A model generated the notes under the pieces. That model saw nothing but the letters and a program-made list of their open reading frames with translations. It made no database searches and was not told where the DNA came from. Below are positions 1 to 8,244 of a DNA stretch of 59,793 nt, one piece after another. Made by a program: the position numbers and the translations under genes. Source of the DNA: Bacteroidota bacterium (GTDB taxonomy: Bacteria > Bacteroidota > Bacteroidia > Bacteroidales > P3); contig JAFNAR010000013.1 in the NCBI GenBank assembly GCA_017860255.1, positions 1-59,793 of the forward strand, written 5' to 3'. Numbering within the stretch: position 1 is the first letter of the stretch; each line of letters begins with the position of its first letter.

Positions 1-54
1 TACTTTGTAGCGAAATGCATCGGTAATGGGTTCTTTTCTTAAATTTTTGTCCAT
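1..54 (-). CDS. Transposase N-terminus, cut by window edge
   Basis: The frame opens with ATG at 54-52 on the minus strand and gives 18 residues beginning MDKNLRKEPITDAFRYKV before leaving the window. The identical start occurs at the other window end. A short basic N-terminus followed by a 'FRYKVV' stretch resembles the first helix of helix-turn-helix OrfA transposase subunits, but this is inferred from very few residues. It sits 25-40 nt inside the putative IS terminus, as expected for a transposase gene. Confidence 0.5.
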   Translation of the reverse strand, partial: MDKNLRKEPITDAFRYKV

Positions 55-96
55 GTTGATTTGGGTTTTTGTGTCAACTTTTTTCAGGACAAGTCA
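1..96 (-). mobile_element. End of an insertion sequence (left window edge)
   Basis: Positions 1-96 are the exact reverse complement of 59696-59791; identity stops at position 97. The sequence reads outward: an IS-like terminus near 80-96 (on the minus strand TGACTTGTCCTG and then AAAAAAGTTGACAC), about 25 nt of leader, and the first codons of a transposase-like reading frame that runs off the window. The element starting with TG fits families such as IS3, but too little is present to name the family. Only one end is visible, so target-site duplications cannot be checked. Confidence 0.75.
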
Positions 97-276
97 GAGT
101 TTTTAGATTTATTCGCCGTTTAGGGAGAATTATTCCCTATATAATTTCAAAATAATAAGGATTTTTTAATCCGTAACTTCATTTATAAGAATTCTGTATC
201 AGATAATATATCTTAGGTAATGATTAGTGATTAATTTGTAATAAATTTTGCTTTAAATCGTTCTTTAAATTGTGTA
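97..276. other. Gene-free stretch with a short dispersed repeat
   Basis: No coding frame is supported here. A GGGA...TCCC hairpin lies at 123-137. Positions 156-186 (TAAGGATTTTTTAATCC then GTAACTTCATTTA) recur at 35639-35666 with a 2-nt gap; both contain a GGATT/AATCC palindrome. The two copies are 35 kb apart and lie beside an IS end and near a tRNA gene respectively. The function is unknown. Confidence 0.5.
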
Positions 277-310
277 TTTGCAATATGTAAATTTAAAATA
301 TGTATTTTTG
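277..310 (+). promoter_or_regulatory. Bacteroidota-type promoter of the DUF362 gene
   Basis: TTTG at 277-280, 22 nt, then TATTTTTG at 303-310. This matches the Bacteroidetes sigma-ABfr pattern (TTTG, about 19-21 nt, TAnnTTTG), and places the start of transcription about 28 nt before the ATG at 345. Confidence 0.6.
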
Positions 311-344
311 CACTCAATTTCAATTCTAAGAACAAATTAATTAT

Positions 345-1454
345 ATGAAAAAAATTCTAACTCTAATACTGATAATTTTTAGTTTCTCTTCCTTAAATGT
401 ATTTTCTCAAAACCCTACTTCCACAAACTCTGAAAGCGACAGCGTTGCTATTGTTTATTATATAAAAGATATTACTCCTGAAAATGTTTTAAAGCTCTAT
501 AAGGCTATGGGAGTTGAATATAAAGGAAAGACTGGTGTTAAAATTCATTTTGGAGAAGACGGAAATAAAAACTTTCTTAATCCTGAACTTACAAGACCAC
601 TAATGCAATACACTAAAGCTACTTGGGTTGAAACAAATGTTTTATATGTTGGGAAAAGACGCTTCACTGACACTCATATAAAACTTGCAAAGGAACATGG
701 CTTTACTTTTGCTCCAATTGATATTTTAGATTCGGAAGCTGAAGCTGAATATTCTACTAAAGGTATGGGATTTAAGCACTATAAGAAAATAAAATATGGC
801 TCACATTTCGACAATTACGATAATTTTATAATCTATTCTCACTTTAAAGGTCATGGCTCTGCTGGTTTTGGTGGTGCAATTAAAAACTTAGCTATGGGTT
901 TTGCTTCTCCTGGTGGAAAAATGGCTCAACATGCTTCTGATGTTCCTCAAATAACTGATGCGAGCAAGTGTTCAAAATGCTCTAATTGCATAAATAACTG
1001 TCCTGCTAATGCTTTAAGCTTTGTTGATGGTGTTATTACAATTGACTCAAACAAATGTATAGGATGTGCAAAATGTATTGCTGAATGTCCAAAGAGAATT
1101 ATTAAACCTGAAAAGAAAGATATAGAAACTAATGTATTCTTGGAACGTCTGGTTGAATATGCTTGTGTATTTAAATCTAAAAAACCGATGGTTTTCATTA
1201 ATGTTTTAGCCAATATTTCTTCTTCATGCGATTGTTCTGCAAGAGCTCCACTTCCTTTCACCCAAGATATTGGTATTTTAGCATCAAAAGATATTGTTGC
1301 CATTGAACAAGCTTCACATGATTTGGTTGCAAAAGGACATCATTGCGATGATGCATTCTTAAAAGAAAGTGGCGTTAGCGGTTTAGGTCAAGTTGAATAT
1401 GCTCAAAAGCTTGGCATGGGAACAAGAAAGTATAAATTAGTTGAGTTAAAATAA
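345..1454 (+). CDS. Exported DUF362 protein with two 4Fe-4S ferredoxin motifs
   Basis: The 369-residue protein starts with a clear signal peptide (MKKILTLILIIFSF..., cleavage near NVFSQ), so it should act in the periplasm or at the outer surface. The first 195 residues match the DUF362 pattern of uncharacterised iron-sulfur proteins (VKIHFGEDG near 65, YSHFKGHG near 165). Residues 207-248 carry two CxxCxxCxxxC motifs (CSKCSNCINNC and CIGCAKCIAEC), the standard ligands for two 4Fe-4S clusters. A C-terminal segment with CDCSARAP and a HHCDDAF stretch adds further cysteines. It is followed after 8 nt by a lipoprotein gene, so the two are probably cotranscribed. The electron donor and substrate are unknown; an exported ferredoxin domain is unusual because cluster assembly is normally cytoplasmic. 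Confidence 0.85.
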   Translation: MKKILTLILIIFSFSSLNVFSQNPTSTNSESDSVAIVYYIKDITPENVLKLYKAMGVEYKGKTGVKIHFGEDGNKNFLNPELTRPLMQYTKATWVETNVLYVGKRRFTDTHIKLAKEHGFTFAPIDILDSEAEAEYSTKGMGFKHYKKIKYGSHFDNYDNFIIYSHFKGHGSAGFGGAIKNLAMGFASPGGKMAQHASDVPQITDASKCSKCSNCINNCPANALSFVDGVITIDSNKCIGCAKCIAECPKRIIKPEKKDIETNVFLERLVEYACVFKSKKPMVFINVLANISSSCDCSARAPLPFTQDIGILASKDIVAIEQASHDLVAKGHHCDDAFLKESGVSGLGQVEYAQKLGMGTRKYKLVELK

Positions 1455-1462
1455 AATTATAA

Positions 1463-2992
1463 ATGAATAATCCACTTCGATATTTAATCTATTTAATTAG
1501 TTTCTTTGTTCTTACAGGACTTGGCTTCACTTCCTGCGTAACGGAAGAAGATTATGCAGATTCTACAAATGTAAATCTTAAGTTTTCAAACGACACAATA
1601 CGTTTTGACACAATCTTCACTACCTTAGGCTCTGTAACAAAGCAAATAAGAGTATACAACAAAGAAAGCAAACCTATTAAAATCGACCAAATCCGTTTGG
1701 GAGCAGGCGCAAATTCCTTTTATAGATTAAATGTTGATGGAAGCACAAATATTGTTGTTAATGATGTTGTTATAAATGCAAAGGACAGTATGTTTATCTT
1801 TGTTAGAGTTACCATTAATCCTAACAATCAAAGCAATCCTTTACTTGTTTCTGACTCAATTATATTCTCTTTCAACGGAAAGGAACAATATGTTCAATTG
1901 GAAGCCTATGGGCAGGATGCATATTATCATGTTGCAGACAAATGGGCATATGATTATAATGAAAATGGAGAAAAAATAGATAGCATACATTATTCTTTAG
2001 CAGAAGATAAAGGCGAACAAAGTGGATGTATTGTAAATGGGAACTCTTTGGAATGGAAAAACGATAAGCCTCATGTTATTTTTGGCTCTCTTATAGTTAA
2101 TTCGAACAAAACCCTTACTCTTTCTGAAGGAACAAAAGTTCATCTTAATCCTAAATCAGTTTTCTATGTTTGGACTAATGCTTCGCTGAAAGCAAATGGC
2201 TCCACTCAGAATAATATTGTTTTTCAAGGAATGAGAAAAGACTCCTATTATACCACTTTGCCAGGTCAATGGGAAAGCATTCGTTATATTGCTGGCAGCA
2301 AAAATAATGTTTTGAATAATGTTACAATTAAAAATGGAACAATTGGAATAATTGTTGACAGTTGTGTTACAAATGATATACCTACTGTTGATATTCAAAG
2401 CACGAAGATTGAGAATATGTCAGTTTATGGCATTTGGTCAAGAGGTGGACATATTAATGCTGTAAATACCTTAGTTCAAAATACAGGAAAGGAAACCGTT
2501 GCACTTACAATTGGAGGAAAGTATCAATTTGTAAATTGTACTTTTGCTAACTATTGGTCTTACAACACAAGAAGATCTAACACAACATTATTTCTTCAAA
2601 ACTACTACTACGACAAGTATAACAACCTAATTTTAAGACCTATTACAGAGTGTAATTTCTACAATACAATCATTTATGGTTCAAATGAAGATGAAATTAT
2701 GATTGACAAAAAAGAAGGTGCTGAATTAAACTATATGTTTGAAAGCTGTCTTTTATTGACAAAATCTGTTAGAAATGAGTCACCTATGGTTAGCAATTGC
2801 ATTTTCAATCAAGACCCATTATTTAATAATCCTCAAGAAGGAGATTTTAGAATTAAGTCTACTTCTCCTGCCATTGGTAGAGGCAATGGAAGTTGGAACG
2901 CTGTATATCCTAATGATATAATCGGAAACTTTCGTCAATACCCTCCAACAATAGGTGCATACGAATATTATCCAATTGCTACAAGGAAATAA
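1463..2992 (+). CDS. Lipoprotein with right-handed beta-helix fold
   Basis: This 509-residue protein has a lipoprotein signal (hydrophobic stretch then LTGLGFTSC, lipidated Cys at about residue 25). Residues 30-150 look like a beta-sandwich (LKFSNDTIRFDTIFTTLGSV, KEQYVQLEAYGQD). From about 190 to 500 there are repeated short strands with N and I/V periodicity (NNVLNNVTIKNGTIGIIVD, STKIENMSVYGIWSRGGHI), typical of a right-handed parallel beta-helix, ending with the frequent 'IGAYEYYP' motif. It is probably anchored in the outer membrane. It lies 8 nt after the DUF362 gene. A surface carbohydrate-binding or structural role is possible; no catalytic residues can be identified. Confidence 0.75.
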   Translation: MNNPLRYLIYLISFFVLTGLGFTSCVTEEDYADSTNVNLKFSNDTIRFDTIFTTLGSVTKQIRVYNKESKPIKIDQIRLGAGANSFYRLNVDGSTNIVVNDVVINAKDSMFIFVRVTINPNNQSNPLLVSDSIIFSFNGKEQYVQLEAYGQDAYYHVADKWAYDYNENGEKIDSIHYSLAEDKGEQSGCIVNGNSLEWKNDKPHVIFGSLIVNSNKTLTLSEGTKVHLNPKSVFYVWTNASLKANGSTQNNIVFQGMRKDSYYTTLPGQWESIRYIAGSKNNVLNNVTIKNGTIGIIVDSCVTNDIPTVDIQSTKIENMSVYGIWSRGGHINAVNTLVQNTGKETVALTIGGKYQFVNCTFANYWSYNTRRSNTTLFLQNYYYDKYNNLILRPITECNFYNTIIYGSNEDEIMIDKKEGAELNYMFESCLLLTKSVRNESPMVSNCIFNQDPLFNNPQEGDFRIKSTSPAIGRGNGSWNAVYPNDIIGNFRQYPPTIGAYEYYPIATRK

Positions 2993-3070
2993 GAAAGACC
3001 TAAATCTTCATTCCAATATTAATTCTCTATTAAATTGTTCCTTAACTCTACATTTTTTATTTTTTTTGTA

Positions 3071-3078
3071 TATCTTTG
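3071..3078 (+). promoter_or_regulatory. -7 element upstream of ppdK
   Basis: TATCTTTG matches the Bacteroidota -7 consensus TAnnTTTG exactly and lies 70 nt before the ppdK start codon. No convincing -33 element is visible at the expected spacing. Confidence 0.5.
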
Positions 3079-3147
3079 CACGCTAAAACTCAAAATGTTT
3101 TTAGATTAAATACTTGATATAGAAATATAATTTTAAATATTGAAAAG

Positions 3148-5862
3148 ATGACAAACGTAAAGAAGTATGTTTATACTTTTGGTGGAAAGACTGCTGAAGG
3201 TAACGCAGAGATGAAAAACTTATTAGGTGGAAAAGGAGCTAATTTGGCAGAAATGTGCTTATTAGGACTTCCTGTTCCTGCTGGATTAACCATTACAACA
3301 GAGGCTTGTACTGATTACTATGCACATAATTGCGAGCTCCCTAATGGTTTGATGGATGAAGTTTGGCAAGGAATGAAAAAAGCGGAAGAAACAATGAGCA
3401 TGAAGTTTGGAGATAAAGATAATTGCTTATTAATCTCATGTCGTTCTGGAGCAAGAAGCTCTATGCCAGGTATGATGGATACTGTTTTGAACATTGGTCT
3501 TTCTTCTCAAACAATTCCTGGATTGATTAAGAAAACTAATAATCCTCGTTTTGTTTATGACTCTTATCGTCGTTTAATTATGATGTATGCAGATGTTGTT
3601 ATGGAAAAAGCTGAAGGATTGGAACCTGCAAAAGGAGTTGGTATTCGTAGAATTTTAGATGATATTTTAGATGAATATAAACATTCTAAAGGATATAAAT
3701 CAGACACTGAACTAATTACTGAAGATTTAATTGCGCTATCCGATACATTTAAGAAAACAATAAAAGAAACCATAGGTGTTGAATTTCCTGATGATGCTGC
3801 TAAACAATTAGAAGGTGGTATTAAAGCTGTATTTAAGAGCTGGAATGGTAAAAAAGCTATCTCTTACAGAAGAATTGAAGGAATTCCTGACGAATGGGGA
3901 ACTGCAGTAAACGTTCAAGCTATGGTATTTGGTAATATGGGAGATAGCTCTGCAACTGGAGTAGCTTTCACTCGTAACCCAGCAACTGGAGAAAACCAAT
4001 TCTATGGAGAATGGTTAGTTAATGCACAAGGTGAAGACGTTGTTGCTGGTATTCGTACACCTAACCCTTTGAATGATGACACAAAGAATGATCAAAATGC
4101 TCATCTTCATTCAATGCAAGAAACAATGCCTGGAACTTATAAGGAACTATGTGATATTCGTGATATTTTGGAAACAGCTTACAAAGATATGTTAGATATT
4201 GAGTTTACTGTTCAAGAAGGAACTCTTTATATGCTACAATGCCGTGTTGGAAAGAGAACTGGTGTTGCTGCAATGACTATGGCAATGGAAATGTTAGGAG
4301 AAAAAATCATTGATGAAAAAGAAGTTATTCGTAGAGTAACTCCAGCTCAATTGGATGAACTTCTTCACCCTATCTTAGACTCTAAAGCAGAAGCAAAACA
4401 TACAGTTATCGCAAAAGGTCTTCCAGCAGGTCCTGGTGGAGCAGTTGGAGCAATTGCACTTACAAGTGAAGAAGCAATGCGTTTGGATAACCAAGGAATT
4501 AAAAATATTCTTGTTAGAGAAGAAACAAATCCTGAAGACGTTGAAGGAATGAGAGCTGCAACTGGTATTTTAACAGCAAGAGGAGGTATGACTTCACATG
4601 CTGCACTTGTTGCAAGAGGTTGGGGAAAATGTTGTATTGTAGGTTGTGAAGCTATTCATATTAACATGGATAACAAAACAGTTACAATTGCAGGAAAAAC
4701 TTATAAAGAAGGAGATACATTAAGCTTAAACGGAACAAAAGGCTTTGTTTATGAAGGAGAAGTTGCCATGATTGACGCAACTGAAAACCCATTATTCCAA
4801 AGCTTTATGAATATTGTTGACCGTCATCGTACAATGGGAGTTAGAACAAATGCTGACACACCAGAAGATGCAGCTCAAGCAATTGCATTTGGAGCAGAAG
4901 GAATTGGACTTTTCCGTATTGAACACATGTTCTATGGACTAAACTCTGAAGCACCATTAGCAGTATTAAGAAAAATGATTCTTTCTCAAAACACTGAAGA
5001 AAGAGAAAAACATCTTGCTGAACTTCACCCATACATCAAACAAGCTGTTAAAGGAACAATGAAAGTTATGAACGGAAAACCTGTTACTTTCCGTCTAATT
5101 GACCCACCATTACATGAATTTGTACCTCACACAGCTGATAAACAAAAAGAATTGGCGAATGAACTTGGAATAACACATCAAGAAATTGTTAAGAGAATTG
5201 AAGCTTTGAACGAAGTTAACCCAATGATGGGATTAAGAGGAGTTCGTTTAGGAATTGTTTATCCTGAAATCACAGCTACACAATTTGATGCTTTGTTTGA
5301 AGCTGAAGCAGAATTGAGAAAAGAAGGATTTGATCCAAGATTAGAAATAATGGTACCACTAACTGTTGCAGTAAGTGAATTGAAACACCAAAAAGACATT
5401 TGCGACAAAGTTCATGCAGAAGTTGAAAAAAGAATGGGTGCTAAAATCAACTACCTATATGGTACAATGATTGAAATTCCAAGAGCAACAATAGTTGCAG
5501 ACGAAATAGCAACAGTAGCTGACTTCTTCTCATTTGGAACAAACGACTTAACTCAAATGACCTTTGGATTCTCAAGAGATGACGTAAACGCAATCATCAG
5601 CGAATACAAAGACAAGAAAATCCTTCCTGCTGATCCATTCCAAACCTTAGATCAAGAAGGAGTTGGTAAATTAGTTGAATTGGGAGTTAAGAATGGTCGT
5701 TCAACCAAACAAAACCTAAAAGTTGGAGTTTGTGGAGAACATGGTGGAGATCCAGAATCAGTTGAATTCTTCTTTAAAGCAGGAATGAACTACGTTTCAT
5801 GCTCACCATTTAGAGTACCAGTTGCACGCTTAGCAGCAGCACAAGCAGCAATAAGAAAATAA
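3148..5862 (+). CDS. ppdK: Pyruvate, phosphate dikinase
   Basis: At 904 residues this has full family length and is nearly colinear with known PpdK. The enzyme interconverts pyruvate + ATP + Pi and PEP + AMP + PPi in the cytoplasm, replacing or supplementing pyruvate kinase. The N-terminal nucleotide-binding part contains GGKGANLAEM (about 28-37) and SCRSGARSSMPGMMDTVLN. The phosphohistidine is H484 in GGMTSHAALVARGWGKCC. The C-terminal TIM barrel carries GIGLFRIEHMF, FGTNDLTQMTFGFSRDD and the catalytic C862 in VCGEHGGDP. The gene stands alone, with its own promoter and a strong terminator. Codon use is rather uniform, as in highly expressed genes. Confidence 0.97.
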   Translation: MTNVKKYVYTFGGKTAEGNAEMKNLLGGKGANLAEMCLLGLPVPAGLTITTEACTDYYAHNCELPNGLMDEVWQGMKKAEETMSMKFGDKDNCLLISCRSGARSSMPGMMDTVLNIGLSSQTIPGLIKKTNNPRFVYDSYRRLIMMYADVVMEKAEGLEPAKGVGIRRILDDILDEYKHSKGYKSDTELITEDLIALSDTFKKTIKETIGVEFPDDAAKQLEGGIKAVFKSWNGKKAISYRRIEGIPDEWGTAVNVQAMVFGNMGDSSATGVAFTRNPATGENQFYGEWLVNAQGEDVVAGIRTPNPLNDDTKNDQNAHLHSMQETMPGTYKELCDIRDILETAYKDMLDIEFTVQEGTLYMLQCRVGKRTGVAAMTMAMEMLGEKIIDEKEVIRRVTPAQLDELLHPILDSKAEAKHTVIAKGLPAGPGGAVGAIALTSEEAMRLDNQGIKNILVREETNPEDVEGMRAATGILTARGGMTSHAALVARGWGKCCIVGCEAIHINMDNKTVTIAGKTYKEGDTLSLNGTKGFVYEGEVAMIDATENPLFQSFMNIVDRHRTMGVRTNADTPEDAAQAIAFGAEGIGLFRIEHMFYGLNSEAPLAVLRKMILSQNTEEREKHLAELHPYIKQAVKGTMKVMNGKPVTFRLIDPPLHEFVPHTADKQKELANELGITHQEIVKRIEALNEVNPMMGLRGVRLGIVYPEITATQFDALFEAEAELRKEGFDPRLEIMVPLTVAVSELKHQKDICDKVHAEVEKRMGAKINYLYGTMIEIPRATIVADEIATVADFFSFGTNDLTQMTFGFSRDDVNAIISEYKDKKILPADPFQTLDQEGVGKLVELGVKNGRSTKQNLKVGVCGEHGGDPESVEFFFKAGMNYVSCSPFRVPVARLAAAQAAIRK

Positions 5863-5884
5863 AAGCAAAGACACCTAAAATACA

Positions 5885-5922
5885 AAAGAGTAAATCAAAT
5901 AAATGATTTACTCTTTTTTTTT
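5885..5922 (+). terminator. Rho-independent terminator of ppdK
   Basis: The arms 5885-5897 (AAAGAGTAAATCA) and 5904-5916 (TGATTTACTCTTT) pair around a six-base loop and run into a T tract to 5922. Confidence 0.85.
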
Positions 5923-6369
5923 GTGTTCAAAAATTAAGGCAATGAGTTTTTGAAATAAATCACCTTGTTTTTCTTTTTAAGCTTGAATTAATTTAAGGAG
6001 TTTAAAGACATTAAGGACATTAAAGTCCTTAGAGTACTTTGCAAAAATAAAACCTTGTTTCAGTAAAATAAAACGAAGAAAGAATTTACTGAAATCAAGA
6101 AAGAAATTATTAAAGTAAAGAAAAAAAAAATAAAACAGCGTTTCAGTAAAATGAAATAAGGATTCAGAAAATCATCAATCATAATTGAAAATAAGTCAGT
6201 CAAAAATAAAATTATATCAGATATATTTTCAATTATGATTGATGTTTTTCTCGACTTCTAAAATGTAATAATTTTATGATTTAAAGGATTTAGAGGGTTT
6301 AAAGTTTATAATGCAATTATAGTTTAACATATGGTTATTTAAGCTCTCTTATAATAGCTTTTCTTAGAC
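5923..6369. repeat. 21-bp-phased repeat array with inverted-repeat end (locus C)
   Basis: No gene is supported between ppdK and 6543. From 6053 to about 6170 similar AT-rich units follow one another with G anchors at 6057, 6078, 6099, 6120, 6140 and 6161 (spacings 21, 21, 21, 20, 21). GTTTCAGTAAAAT occurs at both 6057 and 6140. Immediately after comes a perfect 21-bp inverted repeat, 6173-6193 against 6224-6244, containing ATCAATCATAATTGAAAATA, with a 30-nt loop. The same terminal motif occurs near 17117 and at 27253/27343. The stretch is noncoding; its function is unknown. Confidence 0.65.
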
Positions 6370-6408
6370 AAAAAATTAGGCAATCCGTTTTAGATTGCCT
6401 AATTTTTT
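6370..6408. terminator. Bidirectional terminator hairpin
   Basis: AAAAAATTAGGCAATC at 6370-6385 pairs perfectly with GATTGCCTAATTTTTT at 6393-6408 around a seven-base loop. A-rich and T-rich arms make it a possible terminator in both directions, between ppdK and the convergent minus-strand operon. Confidence 0.8.
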
Positions 6409-6507
6409 AGATAATACTATATCAGGACACCTTGAAGTGAACAAGTGTTTAGCTTGTTTTTCAAGTGTTTGTAATTCTTCTAAAAGAAACTAAATAAATA
6501 AAATAAG

Positions 6508-6537
6508 AAGCTCTCTCACTTTTAAATGAGATTGCTT
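6508..6537 (-). terminator. Probable terminator of the MarR-thioredoxin operon
   Basis: On the minus strand AAGC and TCTCA pair with TGAGA and GCTT (one 2-nt internal mismatch) just after the marR-like stop codon. An AT-rich stretch follows rather than a clean T run, so a single terminator here would be weak; the stronger hairpin at 6370-6408 backs it up. Confidence 0.5.
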
Positions 6538-6542
6538 TATTC

Positions 6543-6893
6543 TTATCTTAAATGGCTTTTTAGTTCTTTTGGAATGTTAATTTTTGAGTTCTTGACAGAC
6601 ATTATATGTTCAGCACCCTTTTTTGTTAGGGTAAAGTACATTTGACGTTTGTCTTCCTTGCCTAATTCTCTTTCAACAAAGCCTTGTTCTTCAACACTCT
6701 TAATTACTTTAGATGTGTTTGAACATGTTAAGCCAAGATTTTTAGCAAGTTCTGTTGATGAAAGTGTTTTTTTCTCAAGTAATGAGCAAAGTAGCATTCC
6801 TTCATTTAGGGTAATTCCGAAATCTTTTTCGAATTGACCTTCAAACTCTCCTATAAGTTTGTAGATGTCCCTGATTTTACAAATTATGTCCAT
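6543..6893 (-). CDS. MarR-family winged-helix transcription regulator
   Basis: The protein is 116 residues, slightly short for MarR (usually 135-150). It contains a dimerisation helix at the N-terminus, then a winged helix-turn-helix: LSSTELAKNLGLTCSNTSKVIKSVEEQGFVER, followed by the wing ELGKEDKRQMYFTLTKKGAEHI. These are the classic MarR recognition helix and DxR-type wing residues. It is the last gene of a minus-strand operon with thioredoxin, methyltransferase, DUF6132 and the CoA-disulfide-reductase fusion, so it probably senses an oxidant or thiol-reactive compound and controls that operon. No operator palindrome near 10752 was identified with confidence. Confidence 0.85.
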   Translation of the reverse strand: MDIICKIRDIYKLIGEFEGQFEKDFGITLNEGMLLCSLLEKKTLSSTELAKNLGLTCSNTSKVIKSVEEQGFVERELGKEDKRQMYFTLTKKGAEHIMSVKNSKINIPKELKSHLR

Positions 6894-6919
6894 AATATTA
6901 TGTGTTTGTTGGTTTGTAT

Positions 6920-7414
6920 TTACTTCTTTAATAATATATCGTCTATTGCTTTCTTAAATTCAGATTTAGGTAATGCTCCCATAATCATTTGTGGTTGTTC
7001 ATTCATTGGAACAAAAAGTAGTGAAGGAATTGAACGGATTCCAAAAGCTTGTGCCAATTCTTGTTCTTTTTCTGTATCTATTTTATAAACATATATCTCT
7101 CCATCATATTCCTTTGCAAGTTCTTCAAGTATTGGAGCTACCATTTTGCATGGTCCACACCAATCTGCATAGAAATCAATTATACAAGGTTTATCGCCTA
7201 AATATTTCCATTCTTTTGGGTTTTGTTCGTAGTTCATAACCTTGGACAGAAACTCTGACTTTGTTAAATGTATTGTTTTCATATTATTTTCTTTTTTATT
7301 AATTGTGCTATTTTCTTGTTCTTCTTTGTTTTGTTTTTCTTCATTTGTACTGTTGCCGCAAGAAATAAATGTTATGGTTGCAAGCATCAGTGTTAATATA
7401 ATTTTTCTTTTCAT
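6920..7414 (-). CDS. Thioredoxin-like lipoprotein
   Basis: This 164-residue protein has a lipoprotein signal (MKRKIILTLMLATITFISCG, lipidated C19) and a polar linker to about residue 45, then one thioredoxin domain. The active site is W-C86-G-P-C89 within IIDFYADWCGPCKMVAPILEEL; the cis-proline motif SIPSLLFV is also present. It should therefore be membrane-anchored on the periplasmic side and act as a thiol-disulfide oxidoreductase. Its start overlaps the upstream methyltransferase stop by 4 nt (ATGA), showing translational coupling. An alternative start at MKTIHLTKSEF would give a cytoplasmic thioredoxin, but the lipobox argues for the longer form. Confidence 0.88.
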   Translation of the reverse strand: MKRKIILTLMLATITFISCGNSTNEEKQNKEEQENSTINKKENNMKTIHLTKSEFLSKVMNYEQNPKEWKYLGDKPCIIDFYADWCGPCKMVAPILEELAKEYDGEIYVYKIDTEKEQELAQAFGIRSIPSLLFVPMNEQPQMIMGALPKSEFKKAIDDILLKK

Positions 7415-8007
7415 TTTTGTGCTATTAGTATAAATAATGGGTAGGTTTTATCATTTTTATAAATCCTATCATAAATTGTTTCTCTTAGAATAATAAAACC
7501 TTCTTCTTCCAACTTAGTTGCAAGATTTCTAAGGTCAAATCCAAAATGAGGGACAATGTTATTAGTGTGAAAAGATCCATCTTCATTAACCAAATCACCA
7601 ACTGCAAAGAAGCCATTATCTTTAAGGCTCTCTTTTACTTTTTTAATGTAACTCGAAACATCCTCAATATGATGCAAAGATAAAAAGTTTATTACACCAG
7701 AGATATTTTTTAAGGAAATTTTTTCAAATTCGTTTTCAATAATCTCAACTTTATCAGCAATTGGACTGTCTATAAGCTTTTCTTTTAACACATTAATCAT
7801 TGAGGGTGAGTTGTCAATCATATATATTTTTTTAATTTCTTCTGCAAAACTCAAACCCACAAGTCCTGTTCCACAACCAACCTCAGCATAAATGTCTTGT
7901 TCATAAATAAATATGCTATTTCTGAGCTGATTGACAAATTTTGAAGTCAACTCAATCTGCATCGGGTTATCCCAATCTTTTGCTTTATTTTGGAAGTGAT
8001 CAATCAT
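7411..8007 (-). CDS. Class I SAM-dependent methyltransferase
   Basis: The protein is 198 residues. Motif I is EVGCGTGLVGLSF (about 42-54), followed by MIDNSPSMINVLKEK (acidic residue after strand 2) and SLHHIEDVSSYIKKVKESLKDNGFFAVGDL, the usual Rossmann methyltransferase order. The overall look is that of small-molecule methyltransferases (UbiE/Tam-like); the substrate is unknown. It begins one base after the DUF6132 stop and overlaps the thioredoxin start, so it is fixed in the redox operon. A role in methylating a thiol or metalloid compound would suit the context but is inference. Confidence 0.8.
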   Translation of the reverse strand: MIDHFQNKAKDWDNPMQIELTSKFVNQLRNSIFIYEQDIYAEVGCGTGLVGLSFAEEIKKIYMIDNSPSMINVLKEKLIDSPIADKVEIIENEFEKISLKNISGVINFLSLHHIEDVSSYIKKVKESLKDNGFFAVGDLVNEDGSFHTNNIVPHFGFDLRNLATKLEEEGFIILRETIYDRIYKNDKTYPLFILIAQK

Positions 8008-8238
8008 TTATTCTTTTTCTTTATCTTCGTTTTTGTTTTCATTTTTTTTGCTATTAGGAAAAGATGTAAAAACTAATCCTCCTAATAATGCTCCTGCTAT
8101 TGAACTATTCATAGGTGAAGAAGTTATTGGGCATGTACCATTATTGCATCCGATAAAATACCAGTAAAGGTATCCTGCAGTAGTTCCAAATATAACTCCT
8201 CCCAATAATAGCCAATTTTGTTTAAACATCTTTTTCAT
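8008..8238 (-). CDS. Small DUF6132-type membrane protein
   Basis: A 76-residue protein with two hydrophobic segments (about 8-28 and 44-60) flanking CNNGTCPITSSPMNSS, and a charged Lys/Glu/Asn tail. The 'GGxIFGxxAGYLYWYFIGCxxGTCPIT' arrangement is that of DUF6132 proteins of Bacteroidota, often found beside rhodanese or thioredoxin genes. The two cysteines (CNNGTC) could form a disulfide or bind a persulfide or metal at the membrane. It starts 6 nt after the fusion oxidoreductase and abuts the methyltransferase. Confidence 0.75.
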   Translation of the reverse strand: MKKMFKQNWLLLGGVIFGTTAGYLYWYFIGCNNGTCPITSSPMNSSIAGALLGGLVFTSFPNSKKNENKNEDKEKE

Positions 8239-8244
8239 ATAACA

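Noticed and set aside
6649..7433. Plus-strand frames opposite the MarR and thioredoxin genes
   Set aside because: They are shadows of two well-supported minus-strand genes.
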